Source: Oscillibacter ruminantium GH1
Lineage (GTDB): Bacteria; Bacillota; Clostridia; Oscillospirales; Oscillospiraceae
Assembly (NCBI RefSeq): GCF_000307265.1
Contig: NZ_DF158897.1
Location: 525,252 to 589,251 of the forward strand
Direction of reading: 5' to 3'
Length of the DNA: 64,000 nt
A program made the translations under genes and the position numbers. A model generated the notes under the pieces. That model was not told where the DNA came from and ran no database searches. It saw only the letters and a list, made by a program, of their open reading frames with translations. Shown one piece after another: positions 27,019 to 36,384 of the stretch (position 1 is the first letter of the stretch; each line of letters begins with the position of its first letter).

Positions 27019-29469
27019 ATGAATGAAGCAAAGTTCAGCCCCAGAGCCGAAGAGGCTCTGCGGCTGGGACAGGAGTCGGCAGGGGAGCTGGGCCACGGAT
27101 ACGTGGGAACCGAGCACCTTTTGCTGGGCTTAATCAGAGAGCCGGACGGCGCGGCCCACGGCGTTTTGGAAACCGCCGGACTGACGGACGGCATGATCGT
27201 TGAGATCATCAAAAAGAGCGTGGGGGCGGGCCTTCCCGGCGGCAATCCCGCGCAGGGCCTGACTCCCCGGGCCAAGCGGGTGGTGGAGCTGGCCGTGGAG
27301 GATGCGTCCAGAGGCGGATACAGCTTCGTAGGCACTGCCCACCTGCTGGCGGGCCTTCTGCGGGAGGGCAACAACATGGCCGTCCGCATTCTGCGCACCG
27401 CCGGCGTGGATGCAAAGCAGCTTTACACAGCCCTGATGCAGAAGCTGAACGAGACGCCCCGGGCGGAGAATCCGGGTGTTTCCCGCCCTGCCAACGCCAG
27501 TCGGGACGACAGTCGGGACAAGACCCTGCGGGAGTTTACCCGGGATCTGACTGCCGATGCCCGCGCGGGCAAGCTGGACCCGGTGATCGGCCGGGATACA
27601 GAAATTCAGCGGGTAATCCAGATTCTCTCCCGCCGGACGAAAAACAACCCCGTCCTGATTGGCGAGCCCGGTGTGGGAAAGACCGCCATCGCGGAGGGGC
27701 TGGCCAGAAAAATTGCCATGGGTGATGTGCCCGACGAACTGCTGGACAAGCGCATCCTCTCCATGGACCTCTCCGGCATGGTGGCCGGAACCAAGTACCG
27801 GGGCGAATTTGAGGAGCGCATCAAAAAGGCGCTGGACGAGGTGAAGCGGGACGGCGATGTGATTTTGTTCATCGATGAGCTGCACACCATCGTGGGCGCG
27901 GGCAGCGCTGAGGGAGCCGTGGACGCCGCCAATATCATCAAGCCGGCTTTGGGCCGGGGCGAGATTCGGTGCCTTGGCGCCACCACGCTGAACGAATATC
28001 GGCAGTATATTGAAAAAGACGCGGCTCTTGAGCGCCGTTTCCAGCCCGTCCAAGTGGGCGAGCCAAGCCAGAAGGCGGCGCTGGAGATTTTAAAGGGCCT
28101 GCGCAGACGTTATGAGCAGCACCATAAGCTCCGTATTACCGACGAGGCATTGTCTGCCGCGGTGGAACTGTCCTCCCGGTATATCAACGACCGCTTTCTG
28201 CCCGACAAGGCAATCGATCTGATGGACGAGGCATCTTCCCGGGTTCGTATGGAAGAGGAAGAGCCGTCTCCGGAGCTGAAAAGTCTGGAGGAAAAAATCG
28301 CAGCGCTGCAAAAAGACAAGAACGCGGCCGTGGCGGCGCAGGACTATGAAAAGGCCGCGCAGCTGCGCGACATTGAAAAGAACTATCAAGAGCAGGTGGA
28401 GCAGGAGCGGGACAAGCGCCGCAAGCACAACTCCACGCACCGCCCTGTCACAGAGGAGGACATTGCCGCCGTGGTGGCGGACTGGACGGGCGTTCCCGTC
28501 ACCCGACTCACTGAGGACGAGGGGAAGCGTCTGCTGCACATGGAGGACCAGCTCCATGACCGGGTGGTTGGCCAAAACGAGGCTGTTGCGGCGGTGGCAA
28601 AAGCTATCCGCCGGGGACGGGTGGGTCTGAAAGACCCCAAGCGGCCCATCGGTTCGTTCCTGTTTCTGGGGCCCACGGGCGTGGGCAAGACCGAACTTTG
28701 CAAGGCGCTGGCGCAGTCCATGTTCGGCGACGAAAGCGCCATGATCCGCATCGATATGTCCGAGTATATGGAGCGGCACACCGTTTCCCGGCTGATCGGC
28801 TCTCCGCCCGGCTATGTGGGCCATGAAGAGGGCGGACAGCTGACGGAAAAAGTCCGCCGCAAGCCTTATTCCGTGGTGCTGTTCGACGAGATCGAAAAGG
28901 CCAACGAGGATGTGTGGAACGTCCTGCTGCAAATCTTGGAGGATGGGCGCATCACGGACTCTCAGGGCCGCACGGTGGACTTTAAGAACACCGTGATCGT
29001 CATGACGAGTAACGTGGGCGCAAGCAGCATCACCTCCGCCGGAAGCCGTCTGGGCTTTGACAGCGGCGCGGTGGTGACGGATGAGACGGGCGCCTATGAG
29101 AAGGGCAAGGAGCTGGTGATGGATGAGCTGCGCCGCACCTTCCGTCCCGAGTTCTTGAACCGGATCGACGATATTATTGTGTTCCATCGCCTGACGCAGG
29201 ACGACATCACGGAGATCGCCCGCCGGATGCTGAAGGCCACTGAAAAGCGCATGGCCGCTATGGGTGTGACCTTGGAGGCGGACGACGCGGCGGTTGCGGA
29301 GCTGGCAAGGGAGGGCTTTGACCCCAAATACGGTGCGCGCCCCCTGCGCCGGGCCATTCAGAGCAAGGTGGAGGACGCTGTGGCAGAGCAGATGCTCAGC
29401 GGCGGACTGAAGTCCGGCGACACGGCCCATCTCACCTTTGCCGATGAAAAACTCTGCGTGAGCAAATAA
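27019..29469 (+). CDS. clpC: AAA+ protease-unfoldase ClpC
   Basis: An 816-residue Hsp100 unfoldase feeding ClpP. The double Clp-N repeat occupies residues 1-145 ([34 protein letters not shown]). AAA1 carries [15 protein letters not shown]; a middle domain contains a UVR motif ([13 protein letters not shown]); AAA2 carries [15 protein letters not shown] and the C-terminal D2-small domain. The ATG at 27019 follows GAAAGGAG. The M domain is where McsB or other adaptors dock in Bacillus. Confidence 0.97.
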   Translation: MNEAKFSPRAEEALRLGQESAGELGHGYVGTEHLLLGLIREPDGAAHGVLETAGLTDGMIVEIIKKSVGAGLPGGNPAQGLTPRAKRVVELAVEDASRGGYSFVGTAHLLAGLLREGNNMAVRILRTAGVDAKQLYTALMQKLNETPRAENPGVSRPANASRDDSRDKTLREFTRDLTADARAGKLDPVIGRDTEIQRVIQILSRRTKNNPVLIGEPGVGKTAIAEGLARKIAMGDVPDELLDKRILSMDLSGMVAGTKYRGEFEERIKKALDEVKRDGDVILFIDELHTIVGAGSAEGAVDAANIIKPALGRGEIRCLGATTLNEYRQYIEKDAALERRFQPVQVGEPSQKAALEILKGLRRRYEQHHKLRITDEALSAAVELSSRYINDRFLPDKAIDLMDEASSRVRMEEEEPSPELKSLEEKIAALQKDKNAAVAAQDYEKAAQLRDIEKNYQEQVEQERDKRRKHNSTHRPVTEEDIAAVVADWTGVPVTRLTEDEGKRLLHMEDQLHDRVVGQNEAVAAVAKAIRRGRVGLKDPKRPIGSFLFLGPTGVGKTELCKALAQSMFGDESAMIRIDMSEYMERHTVSRLIGSPPGYVGHEEGGQLTEKVRRKPYSVVLFDEIEKANEDVWNVLLQILEDGRITDSQGRTVDFKNTVIVMTSNVGASSITSAGSRLGFDSGAVVTDETGAYEKGKELVMDELRRTFRPEFLNRIDDIIVFHRLTQDDITEIARRMLKATEKRMAAMGVTLEADDAAVAELAREGFDPKYGARPLRRAIQSKVEDAVAEQMLSGGLKSGDTAHLTFADEKLCVSK

Positions 29470-29471
29470 CA

Positions 29472-29514
29472 AAAACCGCCCACAGTCCGATCAGGACGGT
29501 GGGCGGTTTTCTTC
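29472..29514 (+). terminator. terminator after clpC
   Basis: AAAACCGCCCAC pairs with GTGGGCGGTTTT around an inner GTCC-gatca-GGAC stem, followed by a T-rich tract, right after the clpC stop. Confidence 0.85.
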
Positions 29515-29583
29515 TGGCTCTGCGCAGCGGAGCGGTCGATAAGCGAAATGCCCTGCCGCTTTTCTGCGCAGCAGGGCAGAAAA

Positions 29584-29610
29584 AAGCCTCCGAAATCATT
29601 CCGGAGGCTT
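29584..29610. terminator. terminator for the minus-strand membrane protein gene
   Basis: AAGCCTCCG pairs with CGGAGGCTT around a 9-base loop, with an A-run on the left that becomes a T-run for minus-strand transcripts. It lies 26 bp beyond the stop of the gene ending at 29636. Confidence 0.75.
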
Positions 29611-29635
29611 TCTCTGTTCGTAATTGAAGAACGTT

Positions 29636-31561
29636 TTATCCCTGCACGGGCTGTTGCTCAGTCGCGCCCACAAGAGGTTCCTGCGTAATCCCGTCTGCCG
29701 ACTGGGCGCCGCCGCCCTGTGCGGCGGGGGTTTCCGCTTCTGCGGCAGGGGCCGTCTCCGGCAAAACAGTTTCCGCGGTTTTGCCCTCTGCGGTCACCTT
29801 GCCGCCGGCGAGAATACTGCCCTCGCTCCCAGTGGTGTAGGTGATGGTGATCCGGTCGCCCACGTTTAGGATGACCGCCAGCGGATTTTCGGCGGCACTG
29901 ACGGCGTAGAAGGTGTCCGCGCCCTCCAGCCGCAGGAAGTAGTAGCTGTTGCCATCCATCACCGCCGTGCGGATTTCCGCGATAGCGCCTGTGGTTTCCT
30001 CCTGATCAGAGGGGACCACGTCCGTCTCGTTCTCCTTAATCAGGCCGCTGTCCGCCAGTGCGGTGCGGTAGTTCACCTCGCACTCCGCCAGCGTGGACCC
30101 GGTGGCCACGATTTGGTACTGCTGGACATTGACCATGGCATACATTTTCACCAGACCGTCCGCGCCCTTTAGAGACATGAAGTACGTGGGCTGGTCGGCG
30201 ATGTTCAAAAGCAGGGGGAAGGTGGCCATATAGTTCATCTGCTGAACCTTACTCTGGGCAGAACCACGGGCGGAGTTTTCCGTGGCGCCGGCCACAGAGT
30301 AGAAATGAGTCTCCTTGGTCCGCTGATTGCTCAGAAGGAATCCGATATTGGACTCGTCGGAGGTGACGGAAGTGACGCCGGTGTACATATACACGTCGTC
30401 ACCGATGGCAATATAGTTATAGCCGTCGGTGGACTTTGTCACATCCCGCTGACCGAAAATGGAATTGAGGAAGCCGTTGTGATAGCTGCCGTAAAAATCA
30501 TACTGCTGCATGATGAGGTCGCTGTTGTACACCCGGTCCACCCAAGCGGGAACCTCTTCATAGTATTCGCTTTCTCCGGTGATGGCGTTTACCAGTACCG
30601 CGCCCTTGATATCCGTTCCGCCGAAAAGACCGATGGTCTTCACGATACGGGAACAGACCCAATAGGGCGTACCCTCTTCATCAATCTCAAACACCGGCGT
30701 GTCAAACATCATGGTGGGATAGCCGAACCGAAGGTGACGATAGAGATTGCGGTTGAAGTGTTCCGCTACGGTATACTTCATGCCCTCTTTCAGCCGGACG
30801 ACCTCGGCCTCCTGCGTCACCATGTCGATGATGAGGTAAGCGGGAAGACCGTTGGCCCGGTTGGTAAACCACTTGATGATATCGCCATAGGCCAGAGAGG
30901 TGACCCGCACGGGCCGGCCCTGATAATTGATCTGGGTGTAGGTATCCAGAATCTCAAACTGGGACACCATGTCCGCCAGCTCGCCCAGCTTCCGGTTGCC
31001 CAGCAGCACGGCGGAGTCCGCATCCAGCATGGGAATCTGGTCGTAGGAGATCTCGTCCACCTCTTGGGTAAAGTTTCCGGTTTGAATGGGCAGCAGCTCG
31101 CTGTATGCCTTTGCCCGAATGACCACCCAGCCGGTAAGGGACCCTACCGCCGTTACAATAATCATGGCAATGACAAGAGACAGGGGAATGGTGCACTGCT
31201 TTTTCACAAAGTGGAAATACCCCTTTGCTCCGTCCCCCTGAAAGCCGGAGGTGATGATCGCACAGACACAGTAGACCGCGCACAGCAGGAACAGGAAAAT
31301 ATAGACGTCCTGACTCTGAAAGTTCAGCGCGGGCAGCTCCACATAGAAGTAAATCGCGCCGAAGACCAGCGTCACCAGCAAATTGATCAGCACCCGGGTA
31401 AACCCGTTGCCGATGGCTTTGCGGGGCTTGCGCTCCTTGTGGGGCCGCGGGGGATTAGGCGGGGTCGGAGGTGTCGCCCCGTTCCCGCCGCCGCCGAAAC
31501 CGCCGGTTCCGTTGGTGGGATCAAAATTGCTGCCTGGGGTAAAATTAATGTGAAAAGGCAT
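29636..31561 (-). CDS. large conserved membrane protein of unknown function
   Basis: A 641-residue protein that I do not recognise. The N-terminus is Gly/Pro-rich and cytoplasmic (about residues 1-48), followed by three to four transmembrane helices between about residues 53 and 155 (VLINLLVTLVFGAIYFYVEL, VYIFLFLLCAVYCVCAII, IPLSLVIAMIIVTAVGSLTG). A large extracytoplasmic domain of more than 380 residues follows, including repeated beta-type segments and EITGESEYYEEVPAW-like sequence (NAITGESEYYEEVPAWVD), which recalls PepSY-like folds. The tail is Ala/Pro-rich. It is monocistronic, with an AAAGGAGGAC site. Confidence 0.75.
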   Translation of the reverse strand: MPFHINFTPGSNFDPTNGTGGFGGGGNGATPPTPPNPPRPHKERKPRKAIGNGFTRVLINLLVTLVFGAIYFYVELPALNFQSQDVYIFLFLLCAVYCVCAIITSGFQGDGAKGYFHFVKKQCTIPLSLVIAMIIVTAVGSLTGWVVIRAKAYSELLPIQTGNFTQEVDEISYDQIPMLDADSAVLLGNRKLGELADMVSQFEILDTYTQINYQGRPVRVTSLAYGDIIKWFTNRANGLPAYLIIDMVTQEAEVVRLKEGMKYTVAEHFNRNLYRHLRFGYPTMMFDTPVFEIDEEGTPYWVCSRIVKTIGLFGGTDIKGAVLVNAITGESEYYEEVPAWVDRVYNSDLIMQQYDFYGSYHNGFLNSIFGQRDVTKSTDGYNYIAIGDDVYMYTGVTSVTSDESNIGFLLSNQRTKETHFYSVAGATENSARGSAQSKVQQMNYMATFPLLLNIADQPTYFMSLKGADGLVKMYAMVNVQQYQIVATGSTLAECEVNYRTALADSGLIKENETDVVPSDQEETTGAIAEIRTAVMDGNSYYFLRLEGADTFYAVSAAENPLAVILNVGDRITITYTTGSEGSILAGGKVTAEGKTAETVLPETAPAAEAETPAAQGGGAQSADGITQEPLVGATEQQPVQG

Positions 31562-31965
31562 TGCCGCAGAGTCCTCCTTTAAAGTTGTGCACTAAATTCG
31601 TGAACATTTTGTATGTATTGTATGCTAAATATATGAACAAATCAACCATTTCCATTTTCCGTCGCGTCAGAAGGCCGGACGGACGTAGGGCTACTGCCTG
31701 TGCCGAAGCGGACAAGGAGAAAAAACACCGTCATCTGGTAGTGGGTGAACTGGAGCGAAATTTTGCTTAAAAGCCAAGCTTTCTATAAAATTGTACGATT
31801 TATACAAAATATTCTGTGGAAATTTTGAACCTCTCCTACTTTTGCACTTTATTTGTGTCTTGTCTTTCTTGCAAAATCCTTATATAATGGTTGTGTTCAA
31901 TCATTTAGGCAATCGTTTACTGAACTTCCCTGCCTTAGGGCAATTATAAAACGGAGGAGAAACAC
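31562..31965 (+). promoter_or_regulatory. 404-bp spacer with ppdK promoter
   Basis: No gene is supported here. The AT-rich right half contains a promoter candidate for ppdK: TTGTCT at 31860-31865 and TATAAT at 31883-31888 with a 17-bp spacer, giving a leader of about 75 nt and a GGAGGAG ribosome site. The rest holds no feature that I can name. Confidence 0.55.
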
Positions 31966-34602
31966 ATGGCAAAAAAATATGTCTATAAGTTTTCCGAGGG
32001 CAATAAGGACATGCGCGAACTGCTGGGCGGCAAGGGTGCAAACCTGGCCGAAATGACTCTGGCAGGCATGCCGGTTCCTCAGGGCTTCACCATCACCACC
32101 GAGGCCTGCACCCAGTATTATACCGATGGCAAGCAGATCAATGCCGACATTCAGGCGGAGATCGCTCAGTGCATGACTTGGCTGGAAGGCGAGAACGGCA
32201 AGAAGTTCGGCGATTCTAGCGACCCCCTGCTGGTTTCCGTCCGTTCCGGCGCACGGGCCTCCATGCCCGGCATGATGGATACCATCCTGAACCTGGGCCT
32301 GAACGATGTGGCTGTGGAGGGCTTTGCCGCCAAGACCGGTAACCCCCGCTTTGCTTACGATTCCTATCGCCGGTTCATCCAGATGTTCTCCGACGTGGTC
32401 ATGGAGCTGAGCAAGAAGCGCTTCGAGGAGATTATCGACGAGGTCAAGGCCAAGAAGGGCGTGACGCAGGACCTCGATCTGGATGCGGACGACATGAAGC
32501 AGCTGTCCATCCGGTTCAAGGAGTTCTATAAGAAGGAAAAGGGCGAGGACTTCCCGCAGGATCCCAAGGTCCAGCTGATGGAGGCCGTAAAAGCCGTGTT
32601 CCGTTCTTGGGACAATCCCCGCGCCAACGTCTATCGCCGCATGAACGAGATTCCCTATGACTGGGGCACCGCCGTGAACGTTCAGTCCATGGTCTTCGGC
32701 AACACCGGCAATAACTCCGGCACCGGTGTGGCGTTTACCCGCAATCCCGCCACCGGCGAAAAGGCTCTGTTCGGCGAATACCTCATCAACGCACAGGGCG
32801 AAGACGTGGTCGCCGGCGTTCGGACTCCCTCTCCCATCAGCAAGCTGAAGGAAGAGATGCCCGAGGTCTACACCCAGTTTGCTGAGATTGCGAACCGGCT
32901 GGAAGCCCACTACAAGGACATGCAGGACATGGAGTTTACCATTCAGGATCGCAAGCTCTATATGCTCCAGACCCGCAACGGCAAGCGCACCGCCGCCGCC
33001 GCGCTGAAGGTGGCTGTGGATCTGGTGGACGAGGGAATGATTTCCGAGAAGGAAGCCGTTCTGCGCGTGGAGCCTAAGCAGCTGGATGCACTGCTGCATC
33101 CCCAGTTTGACGCGGCGGCTCTGAAGAAGGCCGAAGTCATTGGCAAGGGCCTGGCCGCCTCTCCCGGCGCCGCCTGCGGCCGTGTGGTCTTCTCCGCTGA
33201 GGAAGCCAAGGAGTGGCACGAGCGCGGCGAGAAGGTTATTCTGGTCCGTTTGGAGACTTCTCCCGAGGATATCGAGGGCATGCAGGTTGCGCAGGGCATT
33301 CTGACCGTTCGCGGCGGCATGACCTCTCACGCTGCCGTGGTGGCCCGCGGCATGGGCACCTGCTGCGTTTCCGGCTGCGGCGAGATCGTGGTGAACTACG
33401 AGAAGAAGCAGTTTGAGCTGGCCGGCAAGACCTATCGTGAAGGCGACTGGATTTCTCTGGACGGCTCCACCGGCAATATCTACGGCGAGGCTGTGGGCAC
33501 GGTTCCCGCAGACGTTGGTTCCGGCTACTTTGGCCGTCTGATGGGCTGGGCCGACCAGTACCGTCAGCTGGAGGTCTACACCAACGCCGACACCCCGAAG
33601 GATGCCGCTCAGGCCCGCAAGTTTGGCGCGGAGGGCATTGGCCTTTGCCGCACCGAGCACATGTTCTTTGAGGGCGAGCGCATTAAGGCCATGCGCGAGA
33701 TGATCGTGGCTGAGAGCGAGTCCGAGCGCCGCAAGGCGCTGGCAAAGCTCCTGCCTTATCAGCAGGGCGACTTTGAGGGCATTTATGAGGCCATGGAGGG
33801 CTGCCCCGTGGTCATCCGCTTCCTCGATCCCCCTCTGCATGAGTTCCTGCCCACCAAGGAGGCCGACATTCAGGAGATCGCCGGCGAGTTGAACATCACC
33901 GTCGAGAAGCTGAAGAATGTCATCGCAAGCCTGCATGAGTTCAACCCCATGATGGGCCACCGTGGCTGCCGTCTGGCGGTCAGCTATCCCGAGATCGCCG
34001 AGATGCAGACCACCGCTGTGATCAACGCTGCTATCGCCGTCACCAAGAAGGGCGTTTACAAGATCAGCCCCAACATCATGATCCCCCTCACCGGCGAGGT
34101 GAAGGAGCTGAAGTACGTCCGCGATATCGTGACCTCCACCGCTGATAAGATCATCAAGGATGCCGGAATCGACATGACGTACGAAGTGGGCACCATGATC
34201 GAAATTCCCCGCGCTGCGCTTACCGCCGACGAGATTGCCAAGGAGGCTGACTTCTTCTCCTTCGGCACCAACGACCTGACTCAGATGACCTTCGGCTTCA
34301 GCCGCGACGACGCGGGCAAGTTCCTCAACTCTTATTATGAGAAGAAGATCTATGAGTCCGATCCGTTTGCGCATCTGGATCAGACCGGCGTGGGCAAGCT
34401 GGTGGAGATGGCTGTGACTCTGGGCCGCAAGACTCGTCCCAACATCCATCTAGGCATCTGCGGCGAGCACGGCGGCGACCCCACCTCTGTGGAGTTCTGC
34501 CACGGTGTGGGTCTGGACTATGTTTCCTGCTCTCCCTTCCGTGTGCCCATCGCGCGCCTTGCCGCCGCTCAGGCTGCTATCAAGGCTCCCCGTGCGAAGT
34601 AA
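31966..34602 (+). CDS. ppdK: pyruvate, phosphate dikinase
   Basis: An 878-residue enzyme that interconverts pyruvate, ATP and phosphate with PEP, AMP and pyrophosphate, a common anaerobe route for glycolysis or gluconeogenesis. The ATP-grasp domain starts KYVYKFSEG and GGKGANLAEMTLAGMPVP; the swivelling domain carries the phospho-histidine in GGMTSHAAVVARGMG; the TIM-barrel domain shows GLCRTEHMFF, MMGHRGCRL and FGTNDLTQMTFGFSRDD. Codon use is the most strongly biased in the window, which suggests high expression. It ends at a strong terminator. Confidence 0.98.
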   Translation: MAKKYVYKFSEGNKDMRELLGGKGANLAEMTLAGMPVPQGFTITTEACTQYYTDGKQINADIQAEIAQCMTWLEGENGKKFGDSSDPLLVSVRSGARASMPGMMDTILNLGLNDVAVEGFAAKTGNPRFAYDSYRRFIQMFSDVVMELSKKRFEEIIDEVKAKKGVTQDLDLDADDMKQLSIRFKEFYKKEKGEDFPQDPKVQLMEAVKAVFRSWDNPRANVYRRMNEIPYDWGTAVNVQSMVFGNTGNNSGTGVAFTRNPATGEKALFGEYLINAQGEDVVAGVRTPSPISKLKEEMPEVYTQFAEIANRLEAHYKDMQDMEFTIQDRKLYMLQTRNGKRTAAAALKVAVDLVDEGMISEKEAVLRVEPKQLDALLHPQFDAAALKKAEVIGKGLAASPGAACGRVVFSAEEAKEWHERGEKVILVRLETSPEDIEGMQVAQGILTVRGGMTSHAAVVARGMGTCCVSGCGEIVVNYEKKQFELAGKTYREGDWISLDGSTGNIYGEAVGTVPADVGSGYFGRLMGWADQYRQLEVYTNADTPKDAAQARKFGAEGIGLCRTEHMFFEGERIKAMREMIVAESESERRKALAKLLPYQQGDFEGIYEAMEGCPVVIRFLDPPLHEFLPTKEADIQEIAGELNITVEKLKNVIASLHEFNPMMGHRGCRLAVSYPEIAEMQTTAVINAAIAVTKKGVYKISPNIMIPLTGEVKELKYVRDIVTSTADKIIKDAGIDMTYEVGTMIEIPRAALTADEIAKEADFFSFGTNDLTQMTFGFSRDDAGKFLNSYYEKKIYESDPFAHLDQTGVGKLVEMAVTLGRKTRPNIHLGICGEHGGDPTSVEFCHGVGLDYVSCSPFRVPIARLAAAQAAIKAPRAK

Positions 34603-34643
34603 TTGACCCAAGCACACTGAGTATTTAAGTATCTAAGCGTTTC

Positions 34644-34678
34644 AGGCGCACCGCTCATAGAGCGGTGCGCCTGTTTTT
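34644..34678 (+). terminator. terminator after ppdK
   Basis: AGGCGCACCGCT pairs with AGCGGTGCGCCT around a CATAG loop, then a run of six T residues after one G. Confidence 0.9.
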
Positions 34679-34763
34679 TAGGAAGGGTTGGGTCTTGGAC
34701 AAGGCGATGTGTCAACACTACCCCAAAACAGGGGAATGAGTTTATAAAAGAACACTCTATTAA

Positions 34764-34796
34764 AAAATCCGGCTGCAAATCCCGCAGCCGGATTTT
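34764..34796. terminator. terminator for the DUF1275 gene
   Basis: AAAATCCGGCTGC and GCAGCCGGATTTT form a perfect 13-bp stem; the A-run serves as the U-run of the minus-strand transcript ending at 34806. Confidence 0.8.
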
Positions 34797-34805
34797 ATTA
34801 ATATT

Positions 34806-35480
34806 TTACGCGTCTTCGTCCAGCCGCATCATCAGCACGAACGCCGCGGCCTGAAATACCGCCGCCGCCAGAATGGCGCGCTGAGGAAAGTACCCGCACA
34901 GCACACCGCTCAACGCCGCCCCTGCAATAAAGAAGAGAATCACGCCGTAATAGCATCCGCTTTTTTCCGCCGCCTTCCGATCCCCGGTTGTGATTTGGCG
35001 GTAAAGAGCCTCTGTTCCGCTGCGCAGGTTTCCGGTACACATGGTGGAGGCAAAAGCGTTGCCCCGGACCTTGCGAAACGTTTCCACCTGAAGGGCGCAG
35101 ACAAATGCCACCAGCACGTTTACCACAGAATCCAGCTCCCCCAGCGGCACAAAAGAGGCGGCTGCCAAGATCACAATCTCCATGCCCAAGGTAACATGAC
35201 GCCAGTGGAGCCGCCCCGCCTTATCGCGGCGGCGGCTCTTGATCCACTCCGCTGCCAAAATGCCAAGGGCAAACGCCACAATCGGCGCAAGGTAGCGCAG
35301 CGCCGTGCCCCATTCCTGACGGGCGAGGTGCACGCCCAGCAGCACAATGTTTCCTGTTTCCGCATTGGCAAACACCCCGCCGCGGCAAAGATAGGTGTAA
35401 GCGTCCAGAAACCCTCCGGCCAGCGCAAGCAGCGCCGCCACCAAGAAGCTCTCTGAACGCTGGAGCTTTTGTGCGTTCAA
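34806..35480 (-). CDS. YoaK/DUF1275 family membrane protein
   Basis: A 224-residue protein with about six transmembrane helices. The family motif is LALAGGFLDAYTYLCRGGVFANAETGNIVLLG at residues about 18-50, followed by a later GNAFASTMCTGNLRSG block, which together define DUF1275. Members are thought to be transporters or permease-like, but no substrate is established. It is monocistronic and convergent with ppdK. Confidence 0.88.
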   Translation of the reverse strand: MNAQKLQRSESFLVAALLALAGGFLDAYTYLCRGGVFANAETGNIVLLGVHLARQEWGTALRYLAPIVAFALGILAAEWIKSRRRDKAGRLHWRHVTLGMEIVILAAASFVPLGELDSVVNVLVAFVCALQVETFRKVRGNAFASTMCTGNLRSGTEALYRQITTGDRKAAEKSGCYYGVILFFIAGAALSGVLCGYFPQRAILAAAVFQAAAFVLMMRLDEDA

Positions 35481-35577
35481 AATAAAATCTCCTCTGTTTT
35501 AAAATCACTCCGCGTATCCGCCCGAAAGTGCCGGCATCCAGAAAGGATGCCGGCACCGTAGACGGTACGTAATTTTC

Positions 35578-36258
35578 TCAGTTCCCCGTGGAGATAAAGG
35601 GCCGAATCGTGGCCGCCACATTGCTGATGGGCATGGTCTGAAGATAGATTTTGCCCGGGCCGGTGACCACTGTGTTGAAAAGCCCCTCGCCGCCAAACAG
35701 CGCGTTCTTCACGCCCGGTACCGTCTGAATGTCCATGGAGCAGGTGGCGTCCATTGCCGCCAGATACCCGGTGTCCACCACAATGGACTGACCCGGCGCC
35801 AAATCATACTCCATCACATGACCGTCAAATTCCGTGAAGGCGATGCCGCTGCCGGACAGCCGCTGCATGATAAAGCCCTCGCCGCCGAAAAAGCCGCTGC
35901 CCAGTTTTTTCTGGAAAAACACAGAGAGCTGAACGCCGGATTCACTGGCCAAAAAGCTGGATTTTTGGACAACCAGTTCCCGACCCGGCCTGATGTCAAA
36001 GGCCCGGATATCACCGGGGAAGCTGGACGCAAAGGCAATCATGCCCGGTCCGCCCTGTGCGGTGTAACGGTTTTGGAACAGGGCCTCGCCCGCGAACATA
36101 CGGCCCAAAGCCTTGCCGATTCCACCGTTGGAGGTGGTTTCCATTTTCATGTTGGGGCTCATCCAGCTCATGCTGCCCCGCTCGGTCACCATGTTCTCAC
36201 CGGCGTTGAGCTGGCAGACCACAACGGGAAGGGGCTGACCTTCGATTTTATATTCCAT
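35578..36258 (-). CDS. AIM24/TIGR00266 family protein
   Basis: A 226-residue soluble all-beta protein of the TIGR00266 (AIM24-like) family. Signatures are MSWMSPNMKMETT, FQNRYTA, GMIAFASSFPGDI and GGEGFIMQRLSG. Family function is unknown; a tryptophan-RNA-binding attenuator-like beta fold is usual. The ATG at 36258 is chosen over a start further upstream, because GGAGAGAG lies just before it and the protein's conserved N-terminus starts EYKIEGQPLPVV. Confidence 0.88.
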   Translation of the reverse strand: MEYKIEGQPLPVVVCQLNAGENMVTERGSMSWMSPNMKMETTSNGGIGKALGRMFAGEALFQNRYTAQGGPGMIAFASSFPGDIRAFDIRPGRELVVQKSSFLASESGVQLSVFFQKKLGSGFFGGEGFIMQRLSGSGIAFTEFDGHVMEYDLAPGQSIVVDTGYLAAMDATCSMDIQTVPGVKNALFGGEGLFNTVVTGPGKIYLQTMPISNVAATIRPFISTGN

Positions 36259-36384
36259 GCTTCTCTCTCCTTTTTCGGGGTTTACCCCGTTTTTGTTCAT
36301 TATAAAGGGAGTAATTCCCACTGTCAATTTTATTCGTGGGGTGCGCAGCGGGTTCGGCGCGGAAAAGGGAGGAGGCGGTTTCGA

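Noticed and set aside
31897..34449. 850-residue open frame antisense to ppdK
   Set aside because: It lies entirely opposite the strongly supported ppdK gene; long antisense frames arise from the biased codon use. The translation is low-complexity (His, Leu, Gly rich) with no motif.
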